From Scatosoma sp045128055 (lineage in GTDB: Bacteria; Bacillota; Clostridia; Christensenellales; Borkfalkiaceae), in assembly GCA_045128055.1 (NCBI GenBank), contig JBGVRC010000114.1, forward strand, positions 1-7,368: a stretch of 7,368 nt of DNA. Direction: 5' to 3'. The notes beneath the pieces were generated by a model. The model did not search any database, was not told the DNA's origin, and saw only the letters and a program-made list of their open reading frames with translations. A program made the translations under genes and the position numbers. Shown here piece after piece: positions 1 to 6,872 of the stretch (the stretch's first letter is position 1; each line of letters opens with the position of its first letter).

Positions 1-271
1 CGCAAACGTGTCGAACGTCCTTCATATAAACGTCCATATCTACGTCAATACCGACTTTACCGATGGGAGAGCCGATGGACCAAACGGCAATACCGCTCTC
101 CGCCAAGATTTTTGCGTATTCTTGTGCTTCGTCTAAGGAAAAATCTTTTACGTTTTTCCCTGCGATACTTCTAAGTTCCAAATAAGAAATATTGTTTCTT
201 TTCAACGCCGCAATTTGACCGCCCAAACTGCTTTCTGCTTCATCTGCAAATGCGCACAGTTTAATCATCAT
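1..271 (-). CDS. Sugar phosphate isomerase/epimerase family protein, TIM barrel (N-terminal 90 residues; cut by window edge)
   Basis: This partial gene starts at 271 and reads off the left edge. The visible 90 residues begin MMIKLCAFADEAE and contain GGQIAALKRNNISYLELR (residues 17-34) and VWSIGSPIGK (63-72). This pattern is typical of the N-terminal strands of the AP-endonuclease-2-like xylose isomerase TIM-barrel family. Members usually have about 270-290 residues and isomerise, epimerise or otherwise process sugars, often with a divalent metal. The metal ligands lie further along the chain and are not visible here. There is no signal peptide, so it should act in the cytoplasm. Two adjacent ATG codons (269-271 and 266-268) are both possible starts, and the AAAGGAAGGG upstream serves either. 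It follows the GH2 gene by 12 bases and is probably the next gene of the same operon. Family assignment is firm; the substrate is unknown. Confidence 0.85.
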   Translation of the reverse strand, partial: MMIKLCAFADEAESSLGGQIAALKRNNISYLELRSIAGKNVKDFSLDEAQEYAKILAESGIAVWSIGSPIGKVGIDVDMDVYMKDVRHVC

Positions 272-275
272 CGAA

Positions 276-285
276 CCCTTCCTTT
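276..285 (-). promoter_or_regulatory. Ribosome binding site of the TIM-barrel isomerase gene
   Basis: AAAGGAAGGG on the minus strand overlaps the stop codon of the GH2 gene (284-286). It ends 4 bases before the first of two tandem ATG codons and 7 bases before the second, so either ATG could be used. The overlap with the stop suggests that translation of the two genes is linked. Confidence 0.7.
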
Positions 286-1960
286 AATTTTTTGGATATT
301 TTTTGTTAATTTCTTTAATTCTATCTTTTTGCTTTCCCGTCAGTTTATCCGAACGGTCGTAACGGTAAAAACCGTTTTGTTCCTGCTCTATATCGTAAAG
401 CTGCGTATAACAAAACCCCGATATTTTTTTGCAATCCGTTATCAAAGCAATCAGTTTTTCATAATTCTCCACGAACGCATCCGCATCCGTTTCACCTTCT
501 CTATACCCCCAACCGCCTTCTTGTAGTTCCGTCTTTAATACGGCGCCGCCGCATTCGCTTATAAGCACGGGACAGCCTTTTTTATAGTGGCTTTCTTCAC
601 CGTCGCAATCCAAAAACTGCACTTGAATTTTATCTTCATTCGTCAGTTCGTCAAAACATTGTTTCAGCTTTTCCAAGCCTTCATAACAGTGGAAGTCAAA
701 TACGTCTGTTTGATTGCCGTGATGACCGCCGCTAACGTCGATAACGGGACGGGTAACGTCAAAAAGTTTCGTAAATTGATATACCGCATCAATAAAACGA
801 ATATCGCGTTTTTGGTCGTGCGTCGTTAGCGCGCCCCATACTTCGTTCAAGGGACACCAAAGAATGATGGACGGATGGTTGAAGTCGCGTTTCATCGCTT
901 CTTCCCATTCCGTAATGAATTGCCCAACGCTGCCAAGAGTGGAATAATCCACACCCCAGCTTGGCATTTCGCCCCAAGTCAAATACCCTTTCTTATCGCA
1001 AAGATAAATCATTTTGGGATCGAATATCTTTTGATGCAGTCTTGCTCCGTTAAAGCCTAATCGCAAACCTCTATCAATATCCGCTTCCATTGCTTCTACG
1101 GACGGTGCCGTCATAATCCCATCGGGGAAATAGCCTTGGTCAAGCACTAATTTTTGATAGATTTTTTCTCCGTTTAAGTAAAAATCATACCCTTTGTATT
1201 CAACCTCGCGAAGCCCGAAATAAGAATACACCCTATCTTCTTCAAATTGAAAAATGACATCGTATAATTCGCCTTTACCAAGCTCCCATAAATGCTCTTC
1301 GTCAAGGGATATTTTCACCTTTTCGCGGTATTTCATTTCCCCTTCCGCAAAACCTACCTTTTTACCCTCGTATTCTACGGTAATCGCATACCTGCCATTG
1401 CCATTCGTGATTAAATCAACAATAACAGACTTATCTTTCACGCTAGGATAGAAGTAAAATTCACGAATTTTTTGCTTGGAAACATGCTCCAACCAAACGT
1501 TTTGCCATATTCCCGTTGTACGAGTGTAAAAACAGCCCCACGAATCCTTTTGAAAAGATTGTTTTCCGTGCGCTTGACAGTTCGCCGTTTCATCGTTAAC
1601 GATGAGGAAAAGTTCATTTTCCCCTTCTTGAACGTAAGCGGTAATATCCAACGAAAAGGTCGTATGTCCGCCGATATGCATTCCCACGCACCCGCCGTTC
1701 AAATACACCACCGTTTTATAATCCACCGCGCCAAAATAAAGCAAAACGCCTTCTTTCTTTTTCGTATAGGTGAATTTCTTTTTATAATAGCAGTTGCGAA
1801 TAAAATCCGTATTACCTATGCCCGACAATACACTTTCAGGCGCATAAGGTACGCGAATGGGTTGCCACGTTATGTTATCGTACGAAAACAACCATCCGTC
1901 GTTTAAGTATTCCGTTTCTTCACGGATAAAAATAGGATTCGGGAAAGATAATTTATTCAT
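284..1960 (-). CDS. Glycoside hydrolase family 2 beta-glycosidase (beta-galactosidase/beta-glucuronidase type)
   Basis: This complete gene of 558 residues has the GH2 domain order. An N-terminal jelly-roll sugar-binding domain covers about residues 15-160 (LNDGWLFSYD, YFGAVDYKTVVYLNG, TRTTGIWQNVWLE). An immunoglobulin-like domain follows to about 255, then a TIM barrel. In the barrel, NHPSIILWCPLNEVWG carries the expected acid/base Glu373 after Asn372, and CPVLISECGG carries the expected nucleophile Glu469. LDQGYFPDGIMTAPS (273-287) and LTWGEMPSWG (327-336) are typical of a compact GH2 group, as is the C-terminal YTQLYDIEQEQNGF. The protein is much shorter than LacZ and has no signal peptide, so it is probably cytoplasmic. 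It would release a beta-linked sugar (galactose, glucuronic acid or similar) from imported material; the motifs do not settle which. A strong AAGGAG six bases upstream fixes the start. It sits 23 bases after the GH37 gene. Confidence 0.92.
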   Translation of the reverse strand: MNKLSFPNPIFIREETEYLNDGWLFSYDNITWQPIRVPYAPESVLSGIGNTDFIRNCYYKKKFTYTKKKEGVLLYFGAVDYKTVVYLNGGCVGMHIGGHTTFSLDITAYVQEGENELFLIVNDETANCQAHGKQSFQKDSWGCFYTRTTGIWQNVWLEHVSKQKIREFYFYPSVKDKSVIVDLITNGNGRYAITVEYEGKKVGFAEGEMKYREKVKISLDEEHLWELGKGELYDVIFQFEEDRVYSYFGLREVEYKGYDFYLNGEKIYQKLVLDQGYFPDGIMTAPSVEAMEADIDRGLRLGFNGARLHQKIFDPKMIYLCDKKGYLTWGEMPSWGVDYSTLGSVGQFITEWEEAMKRDFNHPSIILWCPLNEVWGALTTHDQKRDIRFIDAVYQFTKLFDVTRPVIDVSGGHHGNQTDVFDFHCYEGLEKLKQCFDELTNEDKIQVQFLDCDGEESHYKKGCPVLISECGGAVLKTELQEGGWGYREGETDADAFVENYEKLIALITDCKKISGFCYTQLYDIEQEQNGFYRYDRSDKLTGKQKDRIKEINKKYPKN

Positions 1961-1966
1961 AATGAT

Positions 1967-1972
1967 CTCCTT
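1967..1972 (-). promoter_or_regulatory. Strong ribosome binding site of the GH2 gene
   Basis: AAGGAG on the minus strand, six bases before the ATG at 1958-1960. It lies in the 23-base gap after the GH37 stop, the longest intergenic gap in the window, and is the best Shine-Dalgarno site here. It supports independent and efficient initiation of the GH2 gene. Confidence 0.85.
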
Positions 1973-1983
1973 AAATTACTTCC

Positions 1984-3168
1984 TTAAATAAGTTTTCCTG
2001 TTTCTAAATATCGTTGCAAGGATAAATAAATCCCTGCCGTCCAACCAAGCATTTCGGGCGTACCGTATTCTTCACCGATACCAATTTCGCCCGTCACCAC
2101 GTCGTATTTTTCATACAACGCACCCGTCTTATCAAAAATCTCATCTAAAATATGGATATATTTTTCTGCAATTCGTCTTGCGGAAACGTCATCGTCCACG
2201 GCGATTGCCGCTGCAACGCATACATAGAATAACGGCGCCCAACCGTTCGGCGTAGCCCATTGAAAACCTTTTTGCTCGGTTTTTGCTGAAACCACTCCAT
2301 ACGGATATTCAAGCTCTGCAAGCAATCTTGTAAAGCCTGCTTTATCCTTACTTACACCTACGAAATAAGGGAAAAATCCTGCGCAGCTATACACACCCGA
2401 CGTTTTTAAAGATGCGCAGCAATCATAATCGAAATACACCCCTTTTTCGCCTTGCATTGCTGCCATTTTTTCCTTTCGCTCGTTTGCCCGTTTCAACCAA
2501 ACGTCAGCACTATCCGCGTCTATCTCCGCCAACAAAATTTCATCCGCGTATAATAAACTGCTCAAATCCACCGCCGCATACTTCGTGCAACCGCTTGGAA
2601 AACGGGGAGAGAAGTCCCAACCCGATTCGGCTTCCGCCATAATATCTCTGCCCCGTTCCACCGTATGCGGTGTTTCCACACCCACACGCCGTGCATAGAA
2701 ATAAGTAAAGGCAAGGTATTCTTCGTCGTTTGTTTCCGCGTCATAATGTTCAAAACCGTCGGTATTTGTACGACGACTACGCCAAAAGGAATATTCCATT
2801 TTCAATGCATTCGTGAAACGCTGTTTTTGTTCACTTGTCAACTCACTCCAAACATCTTTCAACGCCAGTCCAAAAAACGGCGGTTGGGAACGATTTAACA
2901 GCGGAGTTCTCGTTCCGTTAGGAATATACCCAAACTTCTCAATCAAAAACGCAAAGTTTTCCAAATTGTTGATCGCTTGCTGAATATTCCCCGTCAAAAT
3001 CAGGCCTTTGTTGGTAAAGTAAGTATCCCAATAATACATTTCTTGAAAGGAATCTTTTATACTGGGCACCGTGTAGGGTTTTGGCAAAACAACCAGGTCA
3101 GGATCTTTGCCGTCGCTTTTCCTTGTTGTTTCCGTTATATGTGCGAATATGTACTCTTTAACCGTCAT
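1984..3168 (-). CDS. GH37 trehalase-like glycosidase with altered signature residues
   Basis: This complete gene of 394 residues is an (alpha/alpha)6-barrel GH37-family protein. FQEMYYWDTYF (41-51) matches the core of trehalase signature 1. IPNGTRTPLLNRSQPP (82-97) and ESGWDFSPRF (181-190) match conserved family blocks; Asp185 corresponds to the catalytic acid of the E. coli enzyme (Asp312). QWATPNGWAP (303-312) resembles signature 2. EKYD (353-356) and EEYGTPEMLGWTAG (366-379) follow, and the first probably holds the base. Two normally fixed positions differ: Ser40 stands where signature 1 has Arg, and Ala305 where signature 2 has Asp. The protein is also shorter than TreA (about 540-565 residues), mainly at the N terminus, and has no signal peptide. 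Family membership is firm, but trehalose as substrate is doubtful. It starts 6 bases after the GH78 stop; the nearest GGGAG lies 13 bases from ATG, suggesting translational coupling. Confidence 0.88.
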   Translation of the reverse strand: MTVKEYIFAHITETTRKSDGKDPDLVVLPKPYTVPSIKDSFQEMYYWDTYFTNKGLILTGNIQQAINNLENFAFLIEKFGYIPNGTRTPLLNRSQPPFFGLALKDVWSELTSEQKQRFTNALKMEYSFWRSRRTNTDGFEHYDAETNDEEYLAFTYFYARRVGVETPHTVERGRDIMAEAESGWDFSPRFPSGCTKYAAVDLSSLLYADEILLAEIDADSADVWLKRANERKEKMAAMQGEKGVYFDYDCCASLKTSGVYSCAGFFPYFVGVSKDKAGFTRLLAELEYPYGVVSAKTEQKGFQWATPNGWAPLFYVCVAAAIAVDDDVSARRIAEKYIHILDEIFDKTGALYEKYDVVTGEIGIGEEYGTPEMLGWTAGIYLSLQRYLETGKLI

Positions 3169-3174
3169 TGAAAA

Positions 3175-5094
3175 TTATAAACTCCCGTCAAAATACTCTT
3201 TTTGATTTAATAAGGTATAGTAATAAATAGGCATTGCTGACCAACCGTGACAAAGTGTGCCCGTATCGCAAAGAGCCGCCGCCCCGTCTTCCGTTTCCCA
3301 GAAAGTCGTTGCGCCCTTTTTAAGCATAGTCGAATACTTTCTATCTATGTCCCTCAAAATAAACTGCTTATATTTCTGACCGTTTACTTTAAGCAAAGCT
3401 TCGTACATAAATGTACTCATAGAAAGGGTAATAGGAATAATACAATCGGACGTTAAAATATTTTCCGCTAATTGCTCTCCGCCAAAACCACACAAAATCG
3501 CCAAGCTGTTGCCAAGAGCCGTGTAGAATGGTTTACCTTGCGTCGTCGCTTTATATAAGCCCTTTTCTTTGTCGTAAAAGGTTTCTTCAATCGCTGTCCG
3601 CATCTTACTTTCGTCAAAGTCAAACGCCACACCTTTATATTCGCAAAGTTTTTTATAATGACGAAGGCTGTGCAAGAACATACAATTCAAAATCAAATCG
3701 TATTTATTACGCTTTTCATTGGGGTCGGTACGGCTACGATGTTCTACGTCTACGCTTCCATCCGTCCATTCATAAAAATTCCAGTAGGGATACGGGAATG
3801 CATCGATAAGCCCGCAATCGTCTACGCGAGAAATAAACGCTTTCATCACCGTTGTAACGGCGTCGAACGTTTCGTCTAAAATGCTGACGTCACCGCTTCT
3901 ATCGATATATTCCGCAAGCTGAATGGCATATGCCAAACTGAAAAACGGAATCGGAAAATCCATCCCCGACGGATAACAAATACACAGCAAACCGTCTTCT
4001 CTAACGCCGTGTGAAATTAACGATAGATTAGAACGCACAAACTTAAAATCGTCAAAAGCGCAATACGCCGCCAACATCTCGTTACGAGCGTCCAAAGTGT
4101 ACAACGCTTGCTCGCGCCAAGGGCAATCTTCAAAATGCTCGTGCATACAAGCGCGTAAGGTGCGCAAACTCGTAGCATAAATCTTTCGGCGAGTTTCGTC
4201 TTTTAAGAAGTTCGGCTTTATATGAATGGGATAATCCACCGAGCGCACGCCGATATAACGAATATTTATCGGTTTTTTATAATACACCTGCAAGTATCTG
4301 CCTGCAATACGGCGGAAATAGTTACAATACTTGTTTTCACCCTTTTTCGCCACATATTCCACGCTGTAATCCATCGCGTTATTGATGATACGGCGAACTT
4401 GATTATTGAATAAATATTCCCCATAAGAAATGAGAATTTCCTGCTCGTCCGCGCTATCAAAATCCAAATCGATAAAACCAACTGTTTCTTGCCCTAAATC
4501 AATCAAATAGCTTGTACCGTAATCCATAATAGAAATCGGTTGACGTTCGCCCACGACCAGTTTTTCATTAGGACGAGAAAAAAGATTTTTACTCTTTTCT
4601 ACCGCAACCGCTTTCGTGAAATCCCCTTCCGCCGTTCTATTTCCATAGTATTGGAAACTTTGCCCAAGTTGCACCGTAATCAGCTTATTACGATGATTTT
4701 CATATAAATTACAAATACGGCAATCTATCTCTTCATTCGATTGCACCAACACTTGATTATCCGATTTTATCTCGAAAATAACGCCTGCGTTATCTTTAAT
4801 ATACGTTTGCGTGTCTATTCCATAATACCATACAAGCAACGAAACTTGGTTGTTTTCCTGTAAGTATTTCGTGATATCTACACTATCGTACACCTTATAA
4901 TCGGGATAATCGGCATATTGCCCAAACGCCGCAATTTGCCCATTGATATAAAGCACATAGTTACTGTCTGCGGCAATATTAAAAATTGTTTTTTTATTGT
5001 TTGGCATGGCGAAACAGAAAGAAAACTCTACATATTCATCGGGAGTATTCTCTCTGTTTTGCCATATCCATTTTGCTTTTTCTAAATCTCTCAT
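3175..5094 (-). CDS. Compact GH78-type alpha-L-rhamnosidase-like enzyme
   Basis: This complete gene of 639 residues starts MRDLEKAKWIW, a typical opening for this family. Residues 1-120 or so form a beta-sandwich domain (FNIAADSNYVLYINGQ at 38-53). A second beta domain follows (YLIDLGQETVGFIDLDF at 196-212; FRRIAGRYLQV at 260-270), then an (alpha/alpha)6 barrel. DCPWRE (323-328) matches the GH78 catalytic motif, with Asp323, general acid Glu328 and Asp335 at the same +5 and +12 spacing as in Bacillus RhaB. Glu600 in TTFWE fits the general base. GH78 enzymes release terminal alpha-L-rhamnose from plant glycosides, pectin fragments and microbial glycans. Many are 850-1000 residues, so this is a short form. 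No signal peptide is seen, implying action on imported substrate. The gene starts 9 bases after the permease stop, with AAGGA 12 bases from ATG. The family is well supported; rhamnose specificity is inferred. Confidence 0.87.
   Translation of the reverse strand: MRDLEKAKWIWQNRENTPDEYVEFSFCFAMPNNKKTIFNIAADSNYVLYINGQIAAFGQYADYPDYKVYDSVDITKYLQENNQVSLLVWYYGIDTQTYIKDNAGVIFEIKSDNQVLVQSNEEIDCRICNLYENHRNKLITVQLGQSFQYYGNRTAEGDFTKAVAVEKSKNLFSRPNEKLVVGERQPISIMDYGTSYLIDLGQETVGFIDLDFDSADEQEILISYGEYLFNNQVRRIINNAMDYSVEYVAKKGENKYCNYFRRIAGRYLQVYYKKPINIRYIGVRSVDYPIHIKPNFLKDETRRKIYATSLRTLRACMHEHFEDCPWREQALYTLDARNEMLAAYCAFDDFKFVRSNLSLISHGVREDGLLCICYPSGMDFPIPFFSLAYAIQLAEYIDRSGDVSILDETFDAVTTVMKAFISRVDDCGLIDAFPYPYWNFYEWTDGSVDVEHRSRTDPNEKRNKYDLILNCMFLHSLRHYKKLCEYKGVAFDFDESKMRTAIEETFYDKEKGLYKATTQGKPFYTALGNSLAILCGFGGEQLAENILTSDCIIPITLSMSTFMYEALLKVNGQKYKQFILRDIDRKYSTMLKKGATTFWETEDGAAALCDTGTLCHGWSAMPIYYYTLLNQKEYFDGSL
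3182..3186 (-). promoter_or_regulatory. Weak, distant ribosome binding site of the GH37 gene
   Basis: GGGAG on the minus strand lies in the last codons of the GH78 gene, 13 bases before the GH37 ATG at 3166-3168. The spacing is poor and the intervening bases are AT-rich. Re-initiation after the GH78 stop, 6 bases upstream of the start, is the more likely mode. Confidence 0.4.
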
Positions 5095-5103
5095 TCTAAA
5101 TTA

Positions 5104-5973
5104 TTATCCTTTTACTGCGCCAAACAACTGCACGCCGCCGATAATTCTGTTTTGGAATACTACAAACAAGCCCATAGGAATGATACTCATTAGTACGCAA
5201 GTTGCCATTTGTACGTTGGCTTTGCTGTCAATATCGCTTGAACCCGTGAAGAACTTTTGATATAAACCAAGCGCGAAGGTGTACATCTCCTCGTCTTGAA
5301 TATAAATCAACGGTCCTTTATAATCGTTCCAAACCCCTAAAAATGCATTTGCCGCAATATACAGCAAAATAGGAAAAACTATCGGGAAATTGATATAAAA
5401 CATACGTTGCAAAGTATTTGCCCCGTCGATTTTTGCCGCTTCATCGAGCGTTACCCCCGACGCCAACAAGAATTGACGCACAAGGAAAATATTCATAATA
5501 CCGCCGCCGCAAAACGCGGGAATAATCAACGGCCAATACGTTCCGTAAAGCCCTAATCTTACGTACAACAAGAAGCTGGGAATGCCTGTTACCGAACCGC
5601 TGATCATCGTACAAGCAAGTGCCACGGCAAACCAAAAATCTCTACCTTTGAAATTACATTTGGAAAAGCCGTATGAACAAAGGAAACAAGACAACGGAAC
5701 ACATATCGTATGTGTTAATAAAATGATTGCCGTGTTGCCAAGATATTGAAAAAATGCGCCGTCCAACGCCGTCTTATAGGCGTTAAAAGAAGGATTTGAC
5801 GACCAAAGCTTTGCCGTAATGCTCATAACTTCTTTCGACGTCATAAAACTGCGAGAAATCATAACGTAAATGGGAAACATAAAAAAGATAGTCAAAATTA
5901 CACATAACAAATAAAAGAATACGCCTTTTACCATCTTTTCAGTTTTCTTTTTCGTCGCTTTTGTTATTTTCAT
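5104..5973 (-). CDS. CUT1-family sugar ABC transporter permease, MalG/UgpE type
   Basis: This protein of 289 residues is an inner-membrane subunit of a carbohydrate ABC importer. Hydrophobic segments lie at about 16-38, 77-101, 112-137, 145-168, 199-216 and 256-276. The cytoplasmic EAA loop, which docks to the ATPase, is DEAAKIDGANTLQRMFYINF (177-196), continuing to Pro201. FLVRQF (163-168), WNDYKGPLIYI (215-225) and the C-terminal GAVKG are typical of the MalG subgroup. The start is placed at 5973 (MKITKATKKK), because GAGGTG lies just upstream. An in-frame ATG at 5997 would add eight residues (MGSVLRCF) and overlap the previous gene, but it has no ribosome binding site. With this start the gap to the upstream permease is 8 bases. 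It pairs with that permease and with the binding protein; the transported sugar is unknown. Confidence 0.95.
   Translation of the reverse strand: MKITKATKKKTEKMVKGVFFYLLCVILTIFFMFPIYVMISRSFMTSKEVMSITAKLWSSNPSFNAYKTALDGAFFQYLGNTAIILLTHTICVPLSCFLCSYGFSKCNFKGRDFWFAVALACTMISGSVTGIPSFLLYVRLGLYGTYWPLIIPAFCGGGIMNIFLVRQFLLASGVTLDEAAKIDGANTLQRMFYINFPIVFPILLYIAANAFLGVWNDYKGPLIYIQDEEMYTFALGLYQKFFTGSSDIDSKANVQMATCVLMSIIPMGLFVVFQNRIIGGVQLFGAVKG
5107..5111 (-). promoter_or_regulatory. Weak, distant ribosome binding site of the GH78 gene
   Basis: AAGGA on the minus strand lies next to the stop of the second permease and 12 bases before the GH78 ATG. This is longer than the usual 5-9 base spacing. No better site exists in the 9-base gap, so initiation may depend on ribosomes finishing the permease gene. 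Confidence 0.45.
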
Positions 5974-5977
5974 AAAG

Positions 5978-5983
5978 CACCTC
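5978..5983 (-). promoter_or_regulatory. Ribosome binding site that decides the start of the second permease
   Basis: GAGGTG on the minus strand overlaps the TGA stop of the first permease (5982-5984). Its GAGG core lies six bases before the ATG at 5971-5973. This favours that ATG over the in-frame ATG at 5995-5997, which has no purine-rich site upstream. Confidence 0.75.
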
Positions 5984-6872
5984 AATACTGAACCCATTTT
6001 TTCGACGATTTAAACGTCAAAAGCGAAAGCGCGGCAATTACCACCGCTTGTAACCAAGCGAGCGCAGACGCATATCCAAAGTTGAAATCGATATACGCTT
6101 CCTTATACGTCAACAAACCGTACAGCAATAATTTATTTCCGTCACCGCCATTGTACCCAACGAACAAGTAAGGTCCGAAATCGGAAAGCTTACCGCATAA
6201 CGCCGTAATAAACATATACAACAAATACGGCGTAATCAATGGAATGGTGATGCTGAATAAGGTACGCAAATAGCTCGCGCCGTCCAATTTTGCCGCTTCG
6301 TAACATTCATAAGGCACGGAACGAAGCGCAGACACCCATAAAACCATTCCCGACGCAGCGCCAAACAACTGATACAATATGTACGTTTGCATTGAAGAAT
6401 TGCCGCTTTGGAAAAACTGACTTGTCGGCAAGCCCACCATTTGGAAAATTTGATTTCCGAGTCCATATTTAGGGTCGAATACGCACCCCCAAATCATCGT
6501 ACCTGCAACCGCAGGAATAACGACAGGCAAATACCAAACGGCTCGAAGCCAATACATACCTTTATACTTGGAGTTTACAATCAACGCGACAATCAAGCCC
6601 GCAACCATATTCAAAGGCAAGCTAATCAATCCGACTAAAAAAGTCTGTCTCCAAGCAATCCAGAATTTAGGGTCTTTGAACGCATCAACATAATTATGAA
6701 TACCAAAATTAACACGTTCAAAACCGCGATAATCCCAAAAGCTGTCAAAGAAGGATTGAAAAATCGGATAGAATGTAAACACGAATAAAGCAATCAGCAT
6801 CGGGGCAATACATAAATACCCCGTTACTGCTTCCTTTATAATTCTACCCTTCTTTGTACTTACAAGTTTCAT
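5982..6872 (-). CDS. CUT1-family sugar ABC transporter permease, MalF/UgpA type
   Basis: This protein of 296 residues is the first membrane subunit of the importer. Hydrophobic stretches lie at about 17-38, 77-99, 108-130, 163-185, 208-226 and 265-287. The conserved EAA loop YEAAKLDGASYLRTLFSITI (191-210), followed by PLITP, is the contact for the ATPase. The N-terminal GYLCIAPMLIALFVFTFYPI and WYLPVVIPAVAGTMIW (113-128) are characteristic of MalF/UgpA/LacF-like permeases. It lacks the long extra N-terminal part of E. coli MalF and so resembles the short Firmicute type. Its ATG overlaps the stop of the binding-protein gene in the sequence ATGA, and AGGAG lies 8 bases upstream inside that gene, so the two are probably translationally coupled. 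The downstream partner permease starts 8 bases after its stop. Confidence 0.95.
   Translation of the reverse strand: MKLVSTKKGRIIKEAVTGYLCIAPMLIALFVFTFYPIFQSFFDSFWDYRGFERVNFGIHNYVDAFKDPKFWIAWRQTFLVGLISLPLNMVAGLIVALIVNSKYKGMYWLRAVWYLPVVIPAVAGTMIWGCVFDPKYGLGNQIFQMVGLPTSQFFQSGNSSMQTYILYQLFGAASGMVLWVSALRSVPYECYEAAKLDGASYLRTLFSITIPLITPYLLYMFITALCGKLSDFGPYLFVGYNGGDGNKLLLYGLLTYKEAYIDFNFGYASALAWLQAVVIAALSLLTFKSSKKWVQY

Noticed and set aside
215..526. A 103-codon open frame on the plus strand across the isomerase/GH2 junction
   Set aside because: It is antisense to two supported genes and their ribosome binding site. Its product is a biased, Phe/Ile-rich string typical of shadow frames opposite AT-rich coding sequence.
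1472..1906. A 144-codon open frame on the plus strand
   Set aside because: It lies wholly opposite the GH2 gene, which has full domain and catalytic-motif support. The plus-strand product shows no recognisable family pattern, and there is no sign of independent coding.
1961..1983. Terminator or promoter in the widest intergenic gap
   Set aside because: The 23 bases contain a strong ribosome binding site but no inverted repeat followed by a T-run, and are too short for a full promoter.
1984..3168. Calling the GH37 gene treA (trehalase)
   Set aside because: Two signature residues differ and the operon context is not that of trehalose use, so a specific gene name would overstate what the sequence shows.
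5974..5997. Longer form of the second permease starting at 5997
   Set aside because: It would overlap the first permease by 16 bases and has no ribosome binding site. The ATG at 5971-5973 has GAGGTG at proper spacing and gives a normal permease N terminus.
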